Part shown: in pieces, positions 34,799 through 43,784 of the stretch
Numbering within the stretch: position 1 is the stretch's first letter
Layout of the letters: each line of letters begins with the position of its first letter
Assembly (NCBI RefSeq): GCF_001905445.1
Contig: NZ_LIVQ01000003.1
Coordinates: 434,102 to 498,101 of the forward strand
Direction of reading: 5' to 3'
Length of the DNA: 64,000 nucleotides
Source: Streptomyces sp. CB00455
GTDB taxonomy: Bacteria > Actinomycetota > Actinomycetes > Streptomycetales > Streptomycetaceae
Notes under the pieces: generated by a model
Seen by the model: the letters and a program-made list of their open reading frames with translations, nothing else
Told to the model about the DNA's origin: nothing
Database searches by the model: none
Position numbers and translations under genes: made by a program

Positions 34799-35467
34799 AT
34801 GGCCAGCAGGACCGACAAGAACAGCGACCACTCCCGCCAGGCGCGCATAGCCGAGATGCGCCGGGCCGACCGGGCGCGCGACCGGCGCAACAAGGCCGTC
34901 GCCATCACCACCGCGGCGGTCATCGTGACCGGCCTGGTCGGTTTCGGCGCCTGGGTGATGATCGACCGCAAGGAGGCCGAGCAGCGTACGAAGGACGCAG
35001 CGGAAGTGGCCCGCAAGACGCCGGTCGACGGCGAGCAGACCTGGGACGCCAAGAAGCTCGGCCGCAACCACGTCGAGACGCCGGTGAAGTACGAGATGAA
35101 CCCCCCGGTCGGCGGTGACCACCACCCCCGCTGGATGAACTGCAACGGCGACGTCTACAAGAACCAGCTCCCCGAGGTGAACGCCGTGCACTCGCTGGAG
35201 CACGGCGCGGTCTGGGTGACGTACAACGAGAAGGCCGCCAAGGCCGACGTGGAGAAGCTCGCCGAGACGGTGGGCAAGACCCCGTACACGCTGATGAGCC
35301 CGGTCAAGGAGCAGGCCGGTTCGATCATGCTCAGCGCGTGGGGCAAGCAGCTGACGGTGGAGAAGGCGGACGACCCGCGCGTGGCGCAGTTCTTCACCAA
35401 GTACGTGCAGGGCCCGCAGACGCCGGAGCCGGGCGCGGCCTGCACGAACGGGCTGGCCGACAAGTGA
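34799..35467 (+). CDS. DUF3105 domain membrane protein
   Basis: A 222-residue protein: about 30 charged cytoplasmic residues, one membrane helix at about 35-54 (AVAITTAAVIVTGLVGFGAW), then an extracytoplasmic DUF3105 domain. Family hallmarks are PPVGGDHHPRWMNCNGDVY near 101-119 and VHSLEHGAVWVTYN near 129-142, both rich in His/Cys and suggestive of metal binding. Function is unknown. A ribosome binding site (AGAAGGAACC) precedes the ATG at 34799. The stop overlaps the next start (GTGA), coupling it with a DUF305 gene, a recurrent pairing in Streptomyces. Confidence 0.9.
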   Translation: MASRTDKNSDHSRQARIAEMRRADRARDRRNKAVAITTAAVIVTGLVGFGAWVMIDRKEAEQRTKDAAEVARKTPVDGEQTWDAKKLGRNHVETPVKYEMNPPVGGDHHPRWMNCNGDVYKNQLPEVNAVHSLEHGAVWVTYNEKAAKADVEKLAETVGKTPYTLMSPVKEQAGSIMLSAWGKQLTVEKADDPRVAQFFTKYVQGPQTPEPGAACTNGLADK

Positions 35468-36204
35468 GCCGCACCCCCCGCACGTACTGGGTGGCCGGGA
35501 CCGCCGTGCTGCTGGCGCTGCTGTTCGCGGCGGCCGCCACGGTCGCCGCCGCGTCCGGCGGTTCGGATTCGGCGGCGCGCGCCACGCCGGGGCTGCACTC
35601 CCCGGACGCGGGCTTCGCCCGGGACATGTCGGTCCACCACCAGCAGGCGGTGGAGATGTCCTTCGTCGTGCGCGACCGCACCCAGGACGAGGGGGTGCGC
35701 AGCCTCGCCTACGACATCGCCAACACCCAGGCCAACCAGCGGGGCATGATGCTCGGCTGGCTGGACCTGTGGGGCCTGCCGAAGGTGGTGGCGGGCGAGC
35801 CTCCGATGTCCTGGATGGGTCCATCCGAGGAGCACGGCGGGCACGGCGGGCACGGCGGGCACGACGACCACACGGTGCACACCGGCGGGGACGCCCCCGC
35901 CGGCGGCGCCGGGCCCTCCGGGCACGACACGGCGGCCAAGCCCGGCGCGCTGATGCCCGGCATGGCCTCCAAGGAGGAAATGGCGGTGCTGGGGGCCGCC
36001 GGCGGCCGGGACGCGGAGGTGCTCTACCTCCAGCTGATGACCGACCATCACAAGGGCGGCGTGGCGATGGCCGAGGGCTGTGCGCGGCTGTGCCGGACCC
36101 CGGTCGAGCGGGAGCTGGCACAGGGCATGGTCGACGCGCAGCGCTCGGAACTCGCCCTGATGGCGGACATGCTGGCGAAGCGCGGGGCCGCCCCGCGCGG
36201 GTGA
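35464..36204 (+). CDS. DUF305 family exported protein, His/Met-rich
   Basis: A 246-residue protein with an N-terminal membrane/signal segment (about 8-33). The DUF305 core has two similar helical halves with the family motifs DMSVHHQQAVEMSF near 56-70 and LMTDHHKGGVAMAEGC near 193-208. These are likely metal-binding sites on the outer face. Between them lies a His/Gly-rich insert (EHGGHGGHGGHDDHTVH) that could bind copper or another soft metal. The GTG at 35464 overlaps the DUF3105 stop. Confidence 0.9.
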   Translation: MSRTPRTYWVAGTAVLLALLFAAAATVAAASGGSDSAARATPGLHSPDAGFARDMSVHHQQAVEMSFVVRDRTQDEGVRSLAYDIANTQANQRGMMLGWLDLWGLPKVVAGEPPMSWMGPSEEHGGHGGHGGHDDHTVHTGGDAPAGGAGPSGHDTAAKPGALMPGMASKEEMAVLGAAGGRDAEVLYLQLMTDHHKGGVAMAEGCARLCRTPVERELAQGMVDAQRSELALMADMLAKRGAAPRG

Positions 36205-36537
36205 CGCGCCACCCCCACCCGACGACGGGAAGCCGGATGCCGGCCCTGGCTCCGGGGGCTGGGCCGGGCCGGGAACGGGCCGGGAACGGGCTCCAGACCA
36301 ACCGGGCTCGGGATCGACCGGGCTCCAGACCAGCAGGGCCCGGGACCAGCCGGGCGCCAGACCAGCCGGGCTCGGGATCGTGACCAGGCTCAGGACCGAA
36401 GCCGGGACCGGGGCCGGGATAGGACTCCGAACCAACCAGGCTCCGGACCGGGCCCGTGACCCGGCTCGGGATCGTGCCCGGCTCAGGACCGGGACCGGGA
36501 CCGGGACCGGCGGCAACGTGCCCGCGAGGCGGGCGCT
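36205..36537. repeat. 333-bp noncoding spacer of degenerate CCGGGCTC-GGGATC repeats
   Basis: From about 36250 to 36515 the sequence is built of imperfect units such as CCGGGCTCGGGATCG, CCGGGCTCCAGACCA and CCGGCTCAGGACCGGGACC. GGGCTCGGGATCG recurs at least three times and the tract ends in four GGGACC/GGGACCG repeats. No convincing coding frame is seen, and it sits between convergent genes. Confidence 0.65.
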
Positions 36538-37407
36538 CTACTCCGGCCCTCGACCGGGAGCGGTGCGGACCGCCCGGGTCACCTGGTCCGGGCGGTCCAG
36601 CATGACCAGGTGGCCGGCGGGCTCGGCGACCTCGAAGCGCCCGCCGAGCCGGGCGGCGAGCTCCGCCTGGCGGGCGAGCCGGCGCGAGGCGCCCCGCCCG
36701 CCGGAGCCGTCGTGGTTGGCGAGGACGGTGACGGGCGCGGTCAGCGGGTGCGTGGCGCGCAGCGCCAGGACCTCGGCGGCCATGTCGGGGTAGCGGGAGT
36801 TCTCCAGCAGGGCGCCGCGCCACACGCGGCCGGTGCGGTAACAGCGGCGTACGAGGTCCCGCGGCGCGGGGTCGGTCCCGCCGGTGCGCGAGGCCCGTAC
36901 GGCCAGACGGCGCGCTGCCGGGCCCACGGCGGCGGGCAGCCCGGCGGCGGTCACCATCCGGCCCAGGACCCGGGCGCCGCCGGTGCGCAGCGCGGCGGGC
37001 AGCAGCGTGCGGGGGGCCTCCTCCACGCTGGTGTCGAGCAGCACCAGGGCGGCGGTGCGCCGCGGGTACAGACGCGCGAAGGCTTCGGCGTGGAAGCCGG
37101 CGATGGAGTGGCCGACGACGGTGACCGGCCCCGGGTCGGGCAGGTCCAGGGCGTCGAGCAGCGCGGCGATGCGGTGGGCCTCCCCGGCGGCGGTGGGCGG
37201 TGCGGCGGCCGGGGCGCTGAGGCCGTGCCCGGGGCGGTCGAAGCGGACGACGGTGTGGCCCCTGGCCGCCAGCGGCGCGGCCACCGGGTCCCAGTCGAAC
37301 CAGGCCATGGCGAGCCCGGCGGCGAGCACGGCCACCGGCCCCCGGCCCTCGACGACGACGTGGAGCGCGGTTCCGTCCACCCGGACGAAGCGGCCGGTGG
37401 CGCTCAT
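36538..37407 (-). CDS. Alpha/beta-fold hydrolase
   Basis: A 289-residue protein of the alpha/beta hydrolase superfamily. The nucleophile elbow is GHSIAGFHAEAF near residue 96 (Ser), the oxyanion region is LAAGLAMAWFDWDPVAAPLA near 26, and the C-terminal His is in EPAGHLVMLDRPDQV near 266. The acid is probably the Asp in NHDGSGG. It could be an esterase or epoxide-hydrolase-like enzyme; the substrate is unknown. The ATG at 37407 overlaps the stop of the upstream DUF998 gene, so the two are coupled. Confidence 0.9.
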   Translation of the reverse strand: MSATGRFVRVDGTALHVVVEGRGPVAVLAAGLAMAWFDWDPVAAPLAARGHTVVRFDRPGHGLSAPAAAPPTAAGEAHRIAALLDALDLPDPGPVTVVGHSIAGFHAEAFARLYPRRTAALVLLDTSVEEAPRTLLPAALRTGGARVLGRMVTAAGLPAAVGPAARRLAVRASRTGGTDPAPRDLVRRCYRTGRVWRGALLENSRYPDMAAEVLALRATHPLTAPVTVLANHDGSGGRGASRRLARQAELAARLGGRFEVAEPAGHLVMLDRPDQVTRAVRTAPGRGPE

Positions 37408-38105
37408 GTGCGGTCCTCCTGGTGGACGGAGCAGGCGAGCAGGCCCAGCCAGAGCGCGACGAACAGCACCTGGAGCCGCTGCCCGGCGCCCAGGGCCCAG
37501 GTCCCGCGCCCGGCGGTGAACAGCGCGATGGCGGACAGGGTCCACACGGTGGCGAGGAGTTCGAGGGCGACGAGGGCGGGCCCGTAGCGGGCGAGGGGCG
37601 CGAACCAGCCGTAGCGGCGGGCGGCGATGGTGAGGGCGACGATCCCGGCGAGGGCGCCCGCCATGGCGAGGCTGCTGCTGAGGGCGTGGGCCTGATGGGT
37701 GGCGGGGACGAGCCCGGCGGTCTCGCGGGCGGCGCACTCGGGGTCCGCGGTGGGCGCGCAGCTCAGCGGCAGCCACGCGTCGGCGGCGGTGGCCGCGCCG
37801 AAGAGGGTGACCCCGGCCCAGCCCGTGACCGCCCAGGGCCGGCGGGAACCGGCGTACCGCGCCAGGCGCAGCAGTGCCGCCAGACCGCCGGCGAAGACCA
37901 GCATTCCGGCGGTGAAGTCGGTGGCCCGGAAGAGACCGCCGAGCGGCTGGTCCTGGGCCGCGAGTTCGCTGACGTACGTCTCGATGGGGTTGAGGCCGGT
38001 GGAGAGGACGACTTCGAGCACCCACGCGGTGTAGGCGGCGGCGCCTAGGCCGATGAGGACGGCGACCGGCCGGGCGCTGCGCGGAGAGGGACCCTCGGGG
38101 GACAT
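37404..38105 (-). CDS. DUF998 family integral membrane protein
   Basis: A 233-residue protein with six predicted hydrophobic segments. The segment after the first helix, LNPIETYVSELAAQDQPLGGLF, is characteristic of DUF998, and a periplasmic Cys pair occurs in LSCAPTADPECAA. Function is unknown. The ATG at 38105 is preferred over an in-frame start at 38270, whose extra 55 residues would be encoded largely by the upstream 12-bp repeats. It is first gene of a two-gene unit with the hydrolase. Confidence 0.88.
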   Translation of the reverse strand: MSPEGPSPRSARPVAVLIGLGAAAYTAWVLEVVLSTGLNPIETYVSELAAQDQPLGGLFRATDFTAGMLVFAGGLAALLRLARYAGSRRPWAVTGWAGVTLFGAATAADAWLPLSCAPTADPECAARETAGLVPATHQAHALSSSLAMAGALAGIVALTIAARRYGWFAPLARYGPALVALELLATVWTLSAIALFTAGRGTWALGAGQRLQVLFVALWLGLLACSVHQEDRT

Positions 38106-38128
38106 GGTGCGACTGATCCTAAGGAATC

Positions 38129-38176
38129 CGGAGTGGAACCCGGAGTGGAACCCGGGGTGGAACCCGGGGTCGTTCC
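38129..38176. repeat. Three and a half tandem 12-bp repeats before the DUF998 gene
   Basis: CGGAGTGGAACC (38129-38140), the same again (38141-38152), CGGGGTGGAACC (38153-38164), then CGGGGTCGTTCC (38165-38176). They begin 24 bp before the DUF998 start codon, where a regulator array or an mRNA leader element could sit. Confidence 0.8.
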
Positions 38177-38835
38177 GAGGATCGGATACCCACCCCGGGT
38201 AGGGTTCCCGGCATGACGCGCAGCGCCCAGCGAGCCGCCCCGCGGCCCGGGCCGCGGCCGTGCGACGCACCGCCCGCGGGCCTGGCCGCCCCGCGCGCCC
38301 GGGCCGTCCGGACCGGTTCCCGCGGCCCGCGCCCTTCCCGGACCCCGCACCGTACCCGGCGCTCCCCCCGGCCCTGCGCTGCGCGTCTCACCCGGCACTC
38401 CTCCTCGGACACCACCTCGCGGACCGCCCCGCGCGCCACCTCGCACACCGCCCCCCACACCGGGGAGGACGCGCCCGGGGCCCGCCCCGTTGCCCCGGGC
38501 GGCGCACCCGACCCACCCGGGCCCCGGGCCACGGCCCGCCCCGGCGAGACCGCGCCGCTCGGGGGCGCGGTCCCCGGACCGGGACGGCCCCGTCGCGGGG
38601 CGCCCTGCCCGCCCGCGCGCCAAGCCCGCGTCCGCGCCCGGCCCACCGGTACCCCGGGGCTCGCCGGTACCCCGGGACGGGGCATAGCAGGAGCGGTCCC
38701 GCCGTAGCCCCGCGCCCGCGGGGACCGGCGGGCCGCGTCCGTCCACCGCCGGTGGCCCCCGCACGTGCGCGGCGCCGGCCCGGCGGACCGTTCCCGTCCG
38801 CAGGCAACCGCCCACCCCCCGTGAGGTGCTTCCCC
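38177..38835. other. 660-bp stretch without a convincing gene
   Basis: A plus-strand frame 38213-38707 (ATG start, 164 codons) is open. Its product is almost entirely Pro/Arg/Ala/Thr with no hydrophobic core and no family resemblance. The other frames are open as well, as expected at this GC content. The end of the stretch should hold the promoter of the multicopper oxidase gene. A disordered small protein cannot be excluded. Confidence 0.5.
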
Positions 38836-40488
38836 ATGCGTTCCCTTCCCACCCGACGCGCCGTGCTGGGCGCCTCCGCCACCGCCGTCGTCGCCGCCGC
38901 CGGTTCGGGGCTGCTCGGCGCCTGTGCGGGGCCCTCCGGCCCGGGCCCCGCCACCGGCCACGGGCCCGGCCACCACGGCGGGACGGCTGCCGGCGGCCCC
39001 GAGGGGTACGTGGACCCGGCCGGCCCGGAGGTCCGGGCCGTGGAGTCCGCCCGCAGGGCCACCGGGCCGGTCACCGAGGTCCAGGTCACCGCCACCGCCA
39101 CCACCCTCGACCTCGGCGGCGGGCACACCGTCCGCTCGTGGGCATACGGGGACCGGCTGCCGGGCCAGGAGGTACGGGTCACCGCGGGCGGCACCCTGGC
39201 CCTGACCCTGGCCAACAACCTCCCCGAGGCCACCTCCGTGCACTGGCACGGCCTGGCGCTGCGCAACGACATGGACGGGGTCCCGGGGCTCACGCAGCGG
39301 GACATCGCCCCGGGCGGGTCGTTCGCCTACCGGTTCGCCGTTACGCACCCGGGGACGTACTGGTTCCACCCGCACACCGGAGTCCAGCAGGACCGCGGCC
39401 TGTACGCCCCGCTCATCGTCGAGGACCCGAAGGAGCCCCTCTCCTACGACAAGGAGTGGGTGGTGGTCCTGGACGACTGGATCGACGGGGTCGACGGCGC
39501 CACCCCCGACGCGGTCCTCGCCGAGCTCCGCAAGCGCGCGGGCGGCGGGGCCCACGCCGCGCACGGCCGGGCGGCCTCCCCCGGCCCGAACGGCGCGGAC
39601 GCCGCCCCCCGCCCGCCCGGCACACCCCGCCCGTCCGGCGCCTCCCCCAGGCCCCCGCGGCTCCTCGTGGGCGCCGACAGCGACATCCTGGGCCGGGAAG
39701 CGGGCGATGTCGCCTACCCGCACTACCTGGTCAACGGCCGGACCGCAGACGACCCGTCGGTCTTCACCGCCGAGCCCGGCGACCGCATCCGGCTGCGCAT
39801 CATCAACGCCGGCGGGGACACCGCCTTCCGCATCGCCCTCGGCGGCCACGAACTGACGGTCACCCACACCGACGGGTTCCCGGTGCAGCACGCGAAGACG
39901 GGCTCGCTGCTGCTGGGGATGGGCGAGCGGTACGACGTCCTGGTCACCGCGCAGGACGGGGTGTTCCCGCTGACCGCCCTGGCCGAGGGCAAGGGGCAGT
40001 CGGCGCTCGCCGTACTGCGCACCGGGACGGGGACGGCGCCCACGGCCGGGACCCGGCCCGCCGAGCTGGACGGGCCGCCGCTGATGGCGAGCGCCCTGCG
40101 GGCCGACGCGTCGGTGGCCCTGGCGCCCCGCGAGCCGGACCGGACGGTGCAGTTGAGGCTCACCGGATCCATGTCGAGGTACAACTGGGCCTTCGACGGC
40201 AAGCCCTACACCCCGGACCAGCGGCACCCGGTGAAGGCGGGCGAGCGGGTCCGGCTGGAGTTCGGCAACGCGACGCCGATGTGGCACCCGGTGCACCTGC
40301 ACGGGCACTCCTTCGCGCTGGGCGGCGCGCAGGGGGGCGGGGCGCGCAAGGACACCGCGATCCTGCTGCCGGGCGGGAGGCTGACGGCGGAGTTCGACGC
40401 GGACAACCCGGGCCTGTGGATGACCCACTGCCACAACGTCTACCACTCGGAGTCCGGGATGATGACCGTGCTCGGCTACCAGGTCTAG
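38836..40488 (+). CDS. Secreted multicopper oxidase (laccase/CueO-like)
   Basis: A 550-residue protein with a twin-arginine-type signal (TRRAVLGASATAVVAAAG) and then a cysteine (GLLGACAG) that could be a lipobox. All four copper-binding motifs are present: VHWHGLAL near 135, WFHPHTG near 176, HPVHLHGHSFAL near 484 and HCHNVYHSESGMM near 530, the last giving the type-1 Cys, His and Met ligands. It should oxidise phenols or cuprous ions with O2 outside the membrane. A Pro/His/Ala-rich insert lies near residues 235-275. It starts alone with the ATG at 38836. Confidence 0.92.
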   Translation: MRSLPTRRAVLGASATAVVAAAGSGLLGACAGPSGPGPATGHGPGHHGGTAAGGPEGYVDPAGPEVRAVESARRATGPVTEVQVTATATTLDLGGGHTVRSWAYGDRLPGQEVRVTAGGTLALTLANNLPEATSVHWHGLALRNDMDGVPGLTQRDIAPGGSFAYRFAVTHPGTYWFHPHTGVQQDRGLYAPLIVEDPKEPLSYDKEWVVVLDDWIDGVDGATPDAVLAELRKRAGGGAHAAHGRAASPGPNGADAAPRPPGTPRPSGASPRPPRLLVGADSDILGREAGDVAYPHYLVNGRTADDPSVFTAEPGDRIRLRIINAGGDTAFRIALGGHELTVTHTDGFPVQHAKTGSLLLGMGERYDVLVTAQDGVFPLTALAEGKGQSALAVLRTGTGTAPTAGTRPAELDGPPLMASALRADASVALAPREPDRTVQLRLTGSMSRYNWAFDGKPYTPDQRHPVKAGERVRLEFGNATPMWHPVHLHGHSFALGGAQGGGARKDTAILLPGGRLTAEFDADNPGLWMTHCHNVYHSESGMMTVLGYQV

Positions 40489-40586
40489 GCGGTCTGCGCG
40501 GGGCGCGGAAAACCCGGCGGGCACGCGGCGGCGGCATGGCACCCTTGCGGTGATCAAGAAGCCGCGACAAGAGGACGCCCGCCCGC

Positions 40587-41834
40587 ATGAGCACCCCGCC
40601 GAAACCGCCCAGCTCCCCCAGCGACCCGCCCACGGAGCCGGCCGGCACGGCCATATCGGGCGCGGCCCCGGACCCCGGACCTGCCCCGGCGCCGCCGTCG
40701 TTGCGGAAGCCCCCGGCCGTGCCCGCCACCCCGCAGGCCCCGAACGCCGCAGCCCCGGCCCCGGCCCCGGACGCACCCGCGCAGGGTCCAGGCCCGGTCG
40801 CACCCACACCGGACGCACCGCCGCAGGGACCGGAGCCGGCCACCGCCTCCCCGGCACCCGCGCAGGGACCCCTGCAGGCCTCCCCGGCTCCCGCACAGGC
40901 CACCGCCTACCCGGCTCCCGCACCCGCCGCACCCGCCCCGTCGCCGTTCGCGCCGCCCCACAGCCCCCCGGCCCCGCCGACGGGCGGCCCCGTGGGCCCC
41001 GGCGGCCCCGTGAACCCGTGGGCCCAGCCCGGACCCGGTTACGGCGGCATGCCGTACTCCGTCTACCCGCCGGCCGCGCCCCCCGCCAACGGCCTGGCGG
41101 TCGCCGCCCTCGTCCTCGGGATCTCCGGCATCGTCATCGGCCTGACGCCCATCTTCTTCTGGGTGGGCGGCGTCCTCGCCGTGACCGCCATCGGCATCGG
41201 CATCGGCGCCGTCGTCCGCGCCGTGGGCGGCGCACCGCGCAAGACCATGGCCATCATCGGCACGGTCCTCGGCCTCCTCGGCCTCGGCGCCTCCGCCGCC
41301 GGTCTCGTCCTCACCGGCGTCATCATGGACAAGGCCGCCGCGCACGCACCCCGCCGGATGGTGCCGGACCGGGACTACCCGCAGGACACCGACCCCGAGG
41401 ACGCTCCGCCCCCGGCGGCCTCGCCCTCCCCGAGCCGGGTGCCCGGCCTCACCTCCCCGCTGGCGTTCGGCGAGACCTTCACCTACCCCAACGGCATCAA
41501 GGTGAGCCTGTCCGTGCCGAAGGAGTACGTCACTTCCAACAAGTACGCCAAGGTGGGCAACGCGGTTCAGATGACCGTCACCATCACCAACGGTTCGGCG
41601 GCGGCGCACGACGTCATCTACGCGATGCCCAACGTCCGCGACGACCAGGGCATGACGGCCAAGCTCGTCTACGACGGCTCCGTCCCGAAGATGATCCGCG
41701 GCTCGATCCTGCCCGGAGAATCCGCCTCCGGTGTCGTCGCCTTCGAGGTGCCCGAGGACACCACGAACCTCAGCGCCGACATCTCCGCGGGAACCACGCT
41801 GGACAACGTGAAGTTCGCCGGCCCGGTCGGCTGA
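40587..41834 (+). CDS. DUF4190/DUF4352-like membrane protein with long Pro/Ala-rich N-terminus
   Basis: A 415-residue protein. Residues 1 to about 165 are Pro/Ala-rich with APAQGP-type repeats and are presumably cytoplasmic and disordered. Two membrane helices follow (about 170-208 and 220-248), as in DUF4190-type proteins (LAVAALVLGISGIVIG, KTMAIIGTVLGLLGLGASAAG). The C-terminal domain of about 140 residues outside the membrane resembles the DUF4352/DUF5067 beta-sandwich (FAFEVPED-type ending, here VVAFEVPEDTTNLSADIS). Function is unknown. The ATG at 40587 was taken. Confidence 0.85.
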   Translation: MSTPPKPPSSPSDPPTEPAGTAISGAAPDPGPAPAPPSLRKPPAVPATPQAPNAAAPAPAPDAPAQGPGPVAPTPDAPPQGPEPATASPAPAQGPLQASPAPAQATAYPAPAPAAPAPSPFAPPHSPPAPPTGGPVGPGGPVNPWAQPGPGYGGMPYSVYPPAAPPANGLAVAALVLGISGIVIGLTPIFFWVGGVLAVTAIGIGIGAVVRAVGGAPRKTMAIIGTVLGLLGLGASAAGLVLTGVIMDKAAAHAPRRMVPDRDYPQDTDPEDAPPPAASPSPSRVPGLTSPLAFGETFTYPNGIKVSLSVPKEYVTSNKYAKVGNAVQMTVTITNGSAAAHDVIYAMPNVRDDQGMTAKLVYDGSVPKMIRGSILPGESASGVVAFEVPEDTTNLSADISAGTTLDNVKFAGPVG

Positions 41835-41968
41835 CCCAGCGGCGGTCCGCCACCGGGCCCGGTCGACGGGCTCCGCCGCCGGGCCGGGCCACCGGCCGCC
41901 CCCGCACAAACGCCCGAAACGAGGCCGGGTCCAGGACATCGCGTCAGAGAGACGATTAGACTGGGGCC

Positions 41969-43723
41969 GTGCCTCAACTTCGTCTCGCTCTGCATCAGAT
42001 CGACTCGCACGTCGGCAATGTCGACGCCAACGCCGACTCGGTCGTCCACTGGACCCGGCACTCCGCCGAACAGGGCGCCCACCTGGCGGCGTTCCCGGAG
42101 ATGACGCTGACCGGGTACCCCGTCGAGGACCTCGCCCTGCGCGGTTCCTTCGTCGAGGCATCCCGCACCGCGCTGCGCGCACTCGCGCGCCGCCTCGCCG
42201 CCGAGGGCCTCGGCGAACTCCCGGTCGTCGTGGGCTACCTCGACCGCACCGAGCAGGCCGTGCCGCGCCTCGGCAAGCCGGCCGGCTCCCCCGAGAACGC
42301 GGCCGCCGTGCTGCACCGCGGGGAGGTCGTCCTGCGCTTCGCCAAGCACCACCTCCCGAACTACGGCGTCTTCGACGAGTTCCGGTACTTCGTGCCGGGC
42401 AACACCCAGCCGGTGATCCGTGTCCGGGGCGTCGACGTGGCCCTGGCCATCTGCGAGGACCTCTGGCAGGACGGCGGCCGCGTCCCGGCCACCCGCTCCG
42501 CCGGAGCCGGGCTGCTGATCTCCCTCAACGCCTCCCCGTACGAGCGCAACAAGGACGACGTGCGGCTCGAACTGGTCCGCAAGCGTGCCCGGGAGGCCGG
42601 CTGCACCCTCGCGTACGTGGCGATGATCGGCGGCCAGGACGATCTCGTCTTCGACGGCGACTCGATCGTCGTCGACCGCGAGGGCGAGGTCATCGCCCGC
42701 GCCCCGCAGTTCTCCGAGGGGTGCGTGCTGGTCGACCTCGACCTGCCCGCCGCCCGCGCCGACGCCCCCGAGGGCACCGTCGACGACGGGCTGCGCATCG
42801 ACCGCGTCGTCCTGTCCGAGGAGCCCGTCGAGCCGTACGAACCGGTCGTCCCGGGCGGCTGCGCAGACCCCCTCGACGACGACGAGGAGGTCTACGACGC
42901 CCTGGTCGTCGGCCTGCGCGCGTACGTCCGCAAGAACGGCTTCCACTCCGTCCTGATCGGACTCTCCGGCGGCATCGACTCCGCGCTCGTCGCCGCGATC
43001 GCCTGCGACGCCGTCGGCGCGCAGAACGTCCACGGCGTCTCCATGCCGTCGAAGTACTCCTCGGAGCACTCCAGGCACGACGCGGCCGACCTGGCCGAGC
43101 GGACCGGACTGCACTTGCGGACCGTGCCGATCGAGCCGATGTTCGACGCCTACATGGGCGCCCTGGCCCTGACCGGTCTGGCCGAGGAGAACCTCCAGTC
43201 CCGGCTGCGGGGCACCACGCTCATGGCGCTCTCCAACCAGGAGGGCCACATCGTCCTGGCCCCCGGCAACAAGTCGGAGCTGGCCGTCGGTTACTCCACG
43301 CTGTACGGCGACTCGGTGGGCGCCTACGGCCCCATCAAGGACGTCTACAAGTCGGACGTCTTCCGGCTCGCCCGGTACCGCAACCGGGCCGCGGCCGAGC
43401 GCGGCGAGACTCCGCCCATCCCGGAGAACTCGATCGCCAAGCCGCCGAGTGCCGAACTGCGCCCGGGCCAGGTGGACACGGACTCGCTGCCGGACTACCC
43501 GGTGCTGGACGCGATCCTGGCCCTGTACGTGGACCGGGACCAGGGGCTGGAGGCGATCGTCGGGGCCGGCTTCGACCGCGAGCTGGTGGCCAGGATCCTG
43601 CGGATGGTGGACACGGCGGAGTACAAGCGCCGGCAGTACCCGCCGGGCACCAAGATCTCCGCGAAGGGCTTCGGCAAGGACCGCCGGCTGCCCATGACGA
43701 ACGGCTGGCGCGAGCACGCTTAG
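41969..43723 (+). CDS. nadE: Glutamine-hydrolysing NAD+ synthetase
   Basis: A 584-residue enzyme for the last step of NAD biosynthesis (deamido-NAD + Gln + ATP). The N-terminal CN-hydrolase glutaminase has its triad in FPEMTLTGYP (Glu near 45), FAKHHLPNYGVFDE (Lys near 124) and ALAICEDLWQDGG (Cys near 161). The synthetase domain has the ATP loop LIGLSGGIDSALVAA near 329-343 and NKSELAVGYSTLYGD near 435. The GTG at 41969 fits the family N-terminus (PQLRLALHQIDSHVGN). Confidence 0.96.
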   Translation: MPQLRLALHQIDSHVGNVDANADSVVHWTRHSAEQGAHLAAFPEMTLTGYPVEDLALRGSFVEASRTALRALARRLAAEGLGELPVVVGYLDRTEQAVPRLGKPAGSPENAAAVLHRGEVVLRFAKHHLPNYGVFDEFRYFVPGNTQPVIRVRGVDVALAICEDLWQDGGRVPATRSAGAGLLISLNASPYERNKDDVRLELVRKRAREAGCTLAYVAMIGGQDDLVFDGDSIVVDREGEVIARAPQFSEGCVLVDLDLPAARADAPEGTVDDGLRIDRVVLSEEPVEPYEPVVPGGCADPLDDDEEVYDALVVGLRAYVRKNGFHSVLIGLSGGIDSALVAAIACDAVGAQNVHGVSMPSKYSSEHSRHDAADLAERTGLHLRTVPIEPMFDAYMGALALTGLAEENLQSRLRGTTLMALSNQEGHIVLAPGNKSELAVGYSTLYGDSVGAYGPIKDVYKSDVFRLARYRNRAAAERGETPPIPENSIAKPPSAELRPGQVDTDSLPDYPVLDAILALYVDRDQGLEAIVGAGFDRELVARILRMVDTAEYKRRQYPPGTKISAKGFGKDRRLPMTNGWREHA

Positions 43724-43742
43724 CGCCGCCGCACCGGCGAGG

Positions 43743-43784
43743 GCCGTAGCGTGGCCGCGGCCGCGGCCGCGGCCACGCTACGGC
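43743..43784. terminator. Perfect 42-bp palindrome between convergent genes
   Basis: GCCGTAGC (43743-43750) and GCTACGGC (43777-43784) flank the 26-bp palindrome of GTGGCCGCGG...CCGCGGCCAC (43751-43776), itself built on GGCCGC repeats. All 21 base pairs match with no loop. It begins 19 bp after the nadE stop and would form a very strong hairpin or cruciform, so a terminator role is plausible. Confidence 0.75.

Noticed and set aside
36380..36793. Short plus-strand frame within the repeat spacer and hydrolase 3' end
   Set aside because: It is encoded by degenerate repeats and then by the antisense of the hydrolase gene; no independent support.
38119..40932. Long minus-strand frame over the multicopper oxidase
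   Set aside because: The plus strand encodes all four copper motifs; the opposite product is Gly/Arg/Pro-rich without structure.
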